This document shows positions 36,683 through 41,498 of a DNA stretch of 41,498 nucleotides, piece after piece; position 1 is the first letter of the stretch; each line of letters opens with the position of its first letter. The notes under the pieces were generated by a model that ran no database searches, was not told the DNA's origin, and saw nothing but the letters and a program-made list of their open reading frames with translations. A program made the translations under genes and the position numbers. Origin of the DNA: DASUXA01 sp036378155 (GTDB lineage: Bacteria > Actinomycetota > Actinomycetes > Mycobacteriales > Micromonosporaceae); NCBI GenBank assembly GCA_036378155.1, contig DASUXA010000004.1, forward strand, positions 1 to 41,498. Reading direction: 5' to 3'.

Positions 36683-37696
36683 TCAGCGTCGGGCGGCGAG
36701 CATCAGGCTCAGGTCGACGAGCCGGTTGGTGTACCCCCACTCGTTGTCGTACCAGCCGAAGACCTTGACCAGGGTGCCGTGCGCCTGGGTCAGCAGGCCG
36801 TCGAGCACGCACGACGCCGGGTCGCCGACCACGTCGCGGGAGACGACGGGCTGGTCGGTGTACCGCAGCACCCGCGTCATCGCTCCCGCGGCGGCCGCGG
36901 CGAACGCGGCGTTCACCTCGGTCGGCGTGACCGGGCGGGACACCAGGCAGGTCAGGTCGCACACCGAGCCGTCCTCGACGGGTACCCGCAGCGCCGTCCC
37001 GGTCAGCCGCCCCGCGAGCTCCGGCAGTACCTCGCCGATCGCGGCGGCCGCCCCGGTCGAGGTGGGCACGATGTTCACCGCCGACGACCGGGCGCGACGC
37101 GGGTCGACGTGCGCGGAGTCGAGCAGCATCTGGTCGTTGGTGTACGCGTGCACCGCGGTGAGGTATCCGCGCAGCACCCCGAAGTCGTCGTCGAGCACCT
37201 TCGCCATGGTCGCCAGACAGTTCGTGGTACACGACGCGGCGGAGACGACCCGGTGCCGCGCCGGGTCGAACGACGCCTCGTTCACGCCCATCACCAGGGT
37301 CGCGTCGGCGTCCCGGGCGGGCGCGGTGATCAGTACCCGCTGGGCGTTCGCCTTCAGGTGCGCCTCCGCCGCGTCGCGGGACGGCAGCGTGCCGGTCGCC
37401 TCGACGACCAGGTCGATGCCCCGGTCGCCCCAGTGCAGCCGGGTCGGGTCGGGTTCGCGGGTGACCTCGATGCGGTGCCCGTCGACGGTCATGCCGACCG
37501 CGTCGCAGCCGACGTCCCACCGTAGCCGCCCGAACGTGGAGTCGTGGACGAGCAGGTGCGCCAGGGTCGGCGTGGGCCACAGGTCGTTGACCGCGACCAC
37601 GTCGACGTGTTGGTCGAGCAGCCCCCGGTCGAGCAGGCAGCGCAGGTAGTTACGGCCGATCCGGCCGAACCCGTTGATCGCGACGCGGTAGTTCAT
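36683..37696 (-). CDS. gap: Glyceraldehyde-3-phosphate dehydrogenase, type I
   Basis: A 337-residue enzyme with NAD fold INGFGRIGRNYLR, AVNDLW after the second strand, catalytic Cys156 in SAASCTTNCLA, partner His in LTAVHAYTNDQ, and WYDNEWGYTNRL near the end. It oxidises glyceraldehyde 3-phosphate to 1,3-bisphosphoglycerate with NAD (cofactor inferred from AVND). Start ATG 37696 follows AGGGGGGCACG. No phosphoglycerate kinase or triosephosphate isomerase adjoins it, unlike housekeeping gap genes, so it is probably a second, condition-specific GAPDH. The box 49-63 bp upstream ties it to the DevR-like regulator. Confidence 0.95.
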   Translation of the reverse strand: MNYRVAINGFGRIGRNYLRCLLDRGLLDQHVDVVAVNDLWPTPTLAHLLVHDSTFGRLRWDVGCDAVGMTVDGHRIEVTREPDPTRLHWGDRGIDLVVEATGTLPSRDAAEAHLKANAQRVLITAPARDADATLVMGVNEASFDPARHRVVSAASCTTNCLATMAKVLDDDFGVLRGYLTAVHAYTNDQMLLDSAHVDPRRARSSAVNIVPTSTGAAAAIGEVLPELAGRLTGTALRVPVEDGSVCDLTCLVSRPVTPTEVNAAFAAAAAGAMTRVLRYTDQPVVSRDVVGDPASCVLDGLLTQAHGTLVKVFGWYDNEWGYTNRLVDLSLMLAARR

Positions 37697-37744
37697 CGTG
37701 CCCCCCTGTCGACTCCAGCGTGCCGCCGGTACGCACGGCTTCGG

Positions 37745-37759
37745 AGGGTCGAAGGTCCC
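37745..37759. promoter_or_regulatory. DevR-type box upstream of GAPDH
   Basis: AGGGTCGAAGGTCCC is the exact inverse of GGGACCTTCGACCCT in front of the devR-like gene. It lies 49-63 bp upstream of the GAPDH ATG and 123 bp from the divergent pntA start. Confidence 0.65.
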
Positions 37760-37868
37760 CGATCGCGAGGCGCGTCGACGGTTTTCCACGAGCCGGCGGG
37801 CCGGGTGCGGGTCGCTCAGCCGACGCGATCGGGACCCTTTTCTCCTCCGCCCCGGCGCGTGATCCTCC

Positions 37869-37874
37869 TAGAGT
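37869..37874 (+). promoter_or_regulatory. Putative -10 element of the pnt operon
   Basis: TAGAGT is seven bases before ATG 37882. The bases between (GAGCCTC) contain only a weak Shine-Dalgarno, so a leaderless or very short-leader mRNA is likely. Confidence 0.45.
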
Positions 37875-37881
37875 GAGCCTC

Positions 37882-39042
37882 ATGGATGATGTGCTGCGGG
37901 TGGGGGTACCCGCACAGACCGAGGACGGGGAGCGACGTGTCGCGCTGGTACCCGACGCCGTCGGCCGGCTCCGCGCGGCCGGTGTCGCGGTGCTGGTCGA
38001 ACACGGCGCGGGCACGGCGGCGTTCCTGCCCGACGAGGCGTACGCGGCGGCAGGCGCCGAGGTCGTCGCGCGCGACGAGGTGTACCGGCGAGCCGACGTG
38101 ATGCTGTACGTCGGACGTCCGTCGGCGGACGCCGTGGGGCGACTGCGTGCCGGGCAGACCGTGATCGGGCTGCTGCGTCCGCTGACCGACCCGGCGTTCG
38201 CCGCCGACCTGGCCGCGCGCGGGGTGACGGCGATCAGCCTGGACGGCATCCCGCGTACGCTCAGCCGGGCGCAGAGCATGGACGCGCTGACCTCGCAGGC
38301 GAACGTCGCCGGGTACAAGGCGGCGCTGCTGGCGGCGAACGTGTTCGGCCGGTACTTCCCGATGCTGGTCACCGCCGCCGGTACCGCGCGCCCGGCACGC
38401 GTGCTGGTGCTCGGCGCGGGCGTGGCGGGACTGCAGGCTCTCGGTACCGCGCGGCGGCTGGGCGCCGTGGTCGCCGGGTACGACGTGCGACCGGAGGCGC
38501 GCGCCGAGGTCGAGTCGGTCGGCGCGGCGTTCCTGGACCTGGGTCCGGTCGGCGGCGCCGGCGAAGGCGGGTACGCCCGCGCGCTGACCCCTGAGGAGCA
38601 GCAGGCCCAGCAGGCCAGCCTGGCGGAGAAGATCGCCTCGTACGACATCGTCATCACCACCGCGCAGGTACCGGGTCGCCGACCGCCGCTGCTGGTCACG
38701 GCGGACGCGGTCAAGGCGATGGCGCCCGGATCGGTCGTGGTCGACCTGGCCGCGAGCGACCTCGGCGGCAACGTCGAACTGTCCCAGCCGGAGCGCACCG
38801 TGGTCACCGACAACGGGGTGACCGTGATCGGCGCGGGCAACCTGCCGGCGACGGTACCGACGGCGGCGTCGACCGCGTATTCCCGCAACCTCACGGCGCT
38901 GCTGACCCACCTGGTCCACGACGGGAAGCTGCGCATCGACCTGACCGACGAGATCCAGGCCGGGGTCGTCGTCACCCACGACGGGCAGGTGGTCCACCCG
39001 GCGACCGCCCGCGTGCTGGAATCCGGAGGTACCCGGTCATGA
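37882..39042 (+). CDS. pntA: NAD(P) transhydrogenase subunit alpha 1 (PntAa)
   Basis: A 386-residue soluble NAD(H)-binding subunit (dI) of proton-translocating transhydrogenase. RVALVPDAV at the N terminus, MDALTSQANVAGYKAALLAA and the dinucleotide fold VLGAGVAGLQALGTARRLGAVVAGYDVR are diagnostic. The alpha polypeptide is split: the membrane part is the next gene, as in Rhodospirillum rubrum and M. tuberculosis. It stops in an ATGA overlap with pntAb. It is divergent from GAPDH, so an NADH-producing step and NADPH/NADH exchange may be controlled from one region. Confidence 0.95.
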   Translation: MDDVLRVGVPAQTEDGERRVALVPDAVGRLRAAGVAVLVEHGAGTAAFLPDEAYAAAGAEVVARDEVYRRADVMLYVGRPSADAVGRLRAGQTVIGLLRPLTDPAFAADLAARGVTAISLDGIPRTLSRAQSMDALTSQANVAGYKAALLAANVFGRYFPMLVTAAGTARPARVLVLGAGVAGLQALGTARRLGAVVAGYDVRPEARAEVESVGAAFLDLGPVGGAGEGGYARALTPEEQQAQQASLAEKIASYDIVITTAQVPGRRPPLLVTADAVKAMAPGSVVVDLAASDLGGNVELSQPERTVVTDNGVTVIGAGNLPATVPTAASTAYSRNLTALLTHLVHDGKLRIDLTDEIQAGVVVTHDGQVVHPATARVLESGGTRS

Positions 39043-39428
39043 GCCAGGAACTGTTCGCCGACCTCAGCATCTTCGTGCTGAGCCTGCTGATCGGCCTGGA
39101 AGTGATCAGCAAGGTGCCCGCCACCCTGCACACCCCGCTGATGTCCGCCGCCAACGCCATCCACGGCATCGTGCTGGCCGGCGCGATGCTCATCGCGGTC
39201 ACCGCGGACACCGTCGTCGGGTACGTGCTGGGCTTCGTCGCCGCCGTGTTCGCGGCGATGAACGTGGTCGGCGGGTACGTGGTCACCGACCGGATGCTGG
39301 AGATGTTCAAACCGAAGCGGGACCTGGCGGCCAAGCCGACGCCGGCCGCGCTGACCGCCGAACGCGGCGCCACGACGGCCGGGGCGGCGCAGCCGACCGG
39401 CGACCAGCCGAAGGTCGAGGTGCGGTGA
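39039..39428 (+). CDS. NAD(P) transhydrogenase subunit alpha 2 (PntAb)
   Basis: A 129-residue membrane subunit: three or four helices (residues about 8-85, with LLIGLEVISKVPATLHTPLMSAANAIHGIVLAGAM, the conserved dII segment) and a disordered Ala/Pro tail. It forms the first part of the proton channel with PntB. Start ATG 39039 overlaps the pntAa stop and its own stop overlaps the start of pntB, so the three subunits are translationally coupled. Confidence 0.95.
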   Translation: MSQELFADLSIFVLSLLIGLEVISKVPATLHTPLMSAANAIHGIVLAGAMLIAVTADTVVGYVLGFVAAVFAAMNVVGGYVVTDRMLEMFKPKRDLAAKPTPAALTAERGATTAGAAQPTGDQPKVEVR

Positions 39429-40843
39429 TGGGCGGCTTCGACACCGTGATCAGGCTGGTGTACCTGGCCGCCGCCGTGTGCTTCGTGCTCGGCCTGCACC
39501 TGATGAACACCCCGCCGACCGCGCGGCGCGGCAACCGGCTGTCCGCCGCCGGGATGACCGCCGCGATCCTGGCCACCCTGGCGCTGATGATCCGCGCCGG
39601 TACCGTCACCGTCACCGGCTGGATCGTGCTGGCCGTCGGGGTGGCGGTCGGCGGCGGGGCAGGGTTGCGCAGCGCCCGCACGGTACCGATGACCGGCATG
39701 CCGCAACTGGTCAGCCTGTTCAACGCGGTCGGCGGCGGGGCAGCCGCGCTGGTCGCGATCCACGACTTCGTGCGACTGTCCGGCGCCGGCGCGGGGGTAC
39801 CGGTCGCCGTGGCGGTGCCGACCGCCCTGGACGTGGTGATCGGCTCGGTCACCTTCTCCGGCTCGCTGGTCGCGGCCGGCAAGCTGCAGGGTGTGGTACC
39901 GGGCCAGCCGGTGGTCTTCCCCGGCTCGAAGCTGGTCAACCTGCTGTTGGCCGTGGTCACCGCCGGTGGCGCGGTGTACCTCGCGACCGGGTCGGCCGGA
40001 GTGCCGATCCTGATCCTGGTGGTTCTCGCCGCGCTCGCCTTCGGGGTGACCATGGTGCTGCCCATCGGCGGGGCCGACATGCCGGTGGTGATTTCGCTGC
40101 TCAACGCGTTCACCGGTACCGCGGTGGCGATGGCCGGCTTCGTGGTCGACAACACCGTGCTGATCACGGCGGGTGCGCTGGTCGGGGCGTCCGGTGGCAT
40201 CCTGACCAAGCTGATGGCCGACGCGATGAACCGGTCGCTGGCCAACATCATGCTCGGCGGGTTCGGCACCGGCGACACCGGACCGGCGGCGGCCGGCCCG
40301 GCCGGCGCGACGGTGCGCGAGGTGGCCGCCGACGACGCGGCGATCCAGTTGGCGTACGCGAACAGCGTGGTGATCGTGCCCGGCTACGGGCTGGCCGCCG
40401 CCCAGGCCCAGCACGCCGCCCAGGAACTGGCCCAGACGCTGCGCGAGCACGGGGTGGACGTGACGTTCGCGATCCACCCGGTCGCCGGCCGGATGCCGGG
40501 GCACATGAACGTGCTGCTGGCCGAGGCGAACGTGCCGTACGACCAGATGCTGGAGATGGAGGAGATCAACCCGCAGTTCCCGCGTACCGACGTGGCCCTG
40601 GTGGTCGGCGCGAACGACGTGACGAACCCGGCCGCCCGGCGACCCGGTACCGCCATCTCCGGCATGCCGATCCTCGACGTCGACCAGGCGCACAGCGTCA
40701 TCGTCATCAAGCGCTCGATGGGACACGGGTACGCCGGCATCGACAACGAGCTGTACACCAACCCGAAGACCGGGATGCTGTTCTCCGACGCGAAGGCCGG
40801 GCTGAGCGCGCTGACCGCGGCGGTGAAGACCCTGGTCGGGTGA
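39428..40843 (+). CDS. pntB: NAD(P) transhydrogenase subunit beta (PntB)
   Basis: A 471-residue subunit with an N-terminal membrane half (about 1-275, eight or nine helices, with GMPQLVSLFNAVGGGAAALVA and ADMPVVISLLNAFTG) and a C-terminal NADP(H)-binding domain dIII (about 295-471) containing VVIVPGYGLAAAQAQHA, HPVAGRMPGHMNVLLAEA and VGANDVTNPAAR. The holoenzyme couples hydride transfer between NADH and NADP+ to proton flow. ATG 39428 is in a TGATG overlap; GTG 39425 one codon earlier is an alternative start. The last gene of its operon. Confidence 0.96.
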   Translation: MGGFDTVIRLVYLAAAVCFVLGLHLMNTPPTARRGNRLSAAGMTAAILATLALMIRAGTVTVTGWIVLAVGVAVGGGAGLRSARTVPMTGMPQLVSLFNAVGGGAAALVAIHDFVRLSGAGAGVPVAVAVPTALDVVIGSVTFSGSLVAAGKLQGVVPGQPVVFPGSKLVNLLLAVVTAGGAVYLATGSAGVPILILVVLAALAFGVTMVLPIGGADMPVVISLLNAFTGTAVAMAGFVVDNTVLITAGALVGASGGILTKLMADAMNRSLANIMLGGFGTGDTGPAAAGPAGATVREVAADDAAIQLAYANSVVIVPGYGLAAAQAQHAAQELAQTLREHGVDVTFAIHPVAGRMPGHMNVLLAEANVPYDQMLEMEEINPQFPRTDVALVVGANDVTNPAARRPGTAISGMPILDVDQAHSVIVIKRSMGHGYAGIDNELYTNPKTGMLFSDAKAGLSALTAAVKTLVG

Positions 40844-40882
40844 GGTGGTCGGGGCCGGCGCGCCGCGCCGGCCCCGACCACC
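40844..40882. terminator. Hairpin terminator after pntB
   Basis: The arms begin GGTGGTCGGGGCCGGC and end GCCGGCCCCGACCACC, at least 16 bp with a 7-base loop, immediately after the pntB stop and followed by a short non-coding stretch before the convergent GNAT gene. It may serve both directions. Confidence 0.75.
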
Positions 40883-40902
40883 ACCCTTGACAGCCAACGC
40901 CG

Positions 40903-41424
40903 TCAGCCAGTGAGTGCTCGGCGGAGATCTTTCATCAGCAGCAGCAGGTGCATGGGGTCGGTGGGGCTCGCCTCGAACTTGGCCAGCCGGAGGTAGAAAT
41001 CGCGGGCGGCCTCGGTCTCGCAGTGGATGAGGACTGCCCGCACGCCGATGACCTCAGCAGCGGTCGCGATGCGCCGCAGCGCGTTGACCACCAGTGCGCG
41101 ACCCAGCCCCGCACCCTGGGCGGTTTGGTCGACGCCGAGCCGGGTCAGGATCACCACCGGTTGGTGGTAGCGGCCGGCGCCCTGCCGCAGTCGTGGGGAA
41201 GCATCGGCAGGGGCGACGCTACCGGCGGCGAGAGCGTAGTAGCCGACCACCCGGCCGTCGGGATCGTCGACATTTCGCACCACGTACACCCGCGACAAGC
41301 CGGCCCGATGGGCTTGCAGGGCGCGCTCGACCAGCCAGATCGACTGGGCCGGCGACCCGCAGTCAAAGCCGGCCACGACGTGGGCGGCCGACAGCGGCTC
41401 GACCGGCGAGAAGGCGCCGCTCAC
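40903..41424 (-). CDS. TacT-like GNAT-family toxin
   Basis: A 173-residue GNAT acetyltransferase of the toxin type: FDCGSPAQSIWLVERALQAHRAGLSRVYVV, GYYALAAGSVAPADA, RYHQPVVILTRLGVDQTAQGAGLGRALVVNALRR (acetyl-CoA loop QGAGLGRAL) and ARDFYLRLAKFEASPTDPMHLLLLMKDLRR with the catalytic Tyr of TacT/AtaT. Such toxins acetylate the amino group of aminoacyl-tRNA and stop translation. The GTG at 41424 is two bases after the stop of an upstream frame cut by the window end, the position of the antitoxin. The tRNA target cannot be deduced. Confidence 0.88.
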   Translation of the reverse strand: MSGAFSPVEPLSAAHVVAGFDCGSPAQSIWLVERALQAHRAGLSRVYVVRNVDDPDGRVVGYYALAAGSVAPADASPRLRQGAGRYHQPVVILTRLGVDQTAQGAGLGRALVVNALRRIATAAEVIGVRAVLIHCETEAARDFYLRLAKFEASPTDPMHLLLLMKDLRRALTG

Positions 41425-41426
41425 CG

Positions 41427-41498
41427 CTACGCGCTAGCCGGCGGAGCGTCGAGCACCGTAGGTGCGCTCAGCAGCTCCCGCAGCCCTGCGATGTCCTG
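41427..41498 (-). CDS. C-terminal fragment of probable TacA-like antitoxin (partial)
   Basis: The last 23 codons of a minus-strand gene, ending LRELLSAPTVLDAPPASA. The gene runs off the right edge. A short Leu/Pro-rich C terminus just before a TacT-like toxin is what DUF1778 (ribbon-helix-helix) antitoxins show, but the domain itself is outside the window, so the identification rests on position. Confidence 0.5.
   Translation of the reverse strand, partial: QDIAGLRELLSAPTVLDAPPASA

Overview
The window is very GC-rich (near 70% or above by eye). Genes are short-spaced with frequent ATGA/GTGA stop-start overlaps, GTG starts and several apparently leaderless promoters. This is an actinomycete chromosome; gene content suggests a Streptomyces/Micromonosporales-type organism, but the genus cannot be fixed from the sequence alone. 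I found 39 protein-coding genes (one cut by the right edge) and no rRNA, tRNA, CRISPR array or insertion sequence.

Most of the window is a hypoxia/dormancy island like the DosR (DevR) regulon of Mycobacterium tuberculosis and the OsdR/OsdK island of Streptomyces coelicolor. It carries a heme-GAF sensor kinase of the DevS type (4537-6258) and, 22 kb away, its likely partner, a DevR-type NarL/LuxR regulator (26753-27394). Typical client genes surround them: a CtpF-like P-type ATPase, five universal stress proteins, two CBS-domain proteins, an Rv1738-like DUF1876 protein, Hsp20, a flavodoxin, a cyclic-nucleotide-binding protein without a DNA-binding domain, and four Acg-family nitroreductase-like proteins. 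A 14-bp palindrome of the form GGGACCTTCGGCCC recurs about ten times, mostly 35-110 bp upstream of these genes, including upstream of the regulator itself and upstream of GAPDH. I infer that it is the operator of the DevR-like regulator.

The metabolic genes fit redox and energy economy under oxygen limitation: zinc alcohol dehydrogenase, formate/nitrite channel, phosphoketolase, GAPDH, a three-subunit proton-translocating transhydrogenase (pntAa-pntAb-pntB), a GH65 disaccharide phosphorylase coupled to a beta-phosphoglucomutase-like HAD enzyme, and a hemerythrin. A second signalling block (27437-31117) holds a DUF2231 membrane protein, an OmpR-type regulator and a sensor kinase in one operon, with a putative regulator site upstream, and a divergent anti-sigma-type HATPase fused to a methanogen-output-like domain.

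The unusual part is 7457-12654, between alcohol dehydrogenase and the formate/nitrite channel. It is a compact minus-strand unit: a small membrane protein, a single-module NRPS (C-A-T-TE) and a TauD/AsnO-like protein. The adenylation-domain code reads as serine (DVWHLSLVDK, the EntF code). The thioesterase nucleophile is cysteine instead of serine, the second catalytic His of the condensation motif is replaced by Met, and the dioxygenase-like partner has lost the His-x-Glu half of its iron triad. This is the best candidate here for undescribed chemistry. The right edge holds a TacT-like GNAT toxin with the tail of its probable antitoxin.
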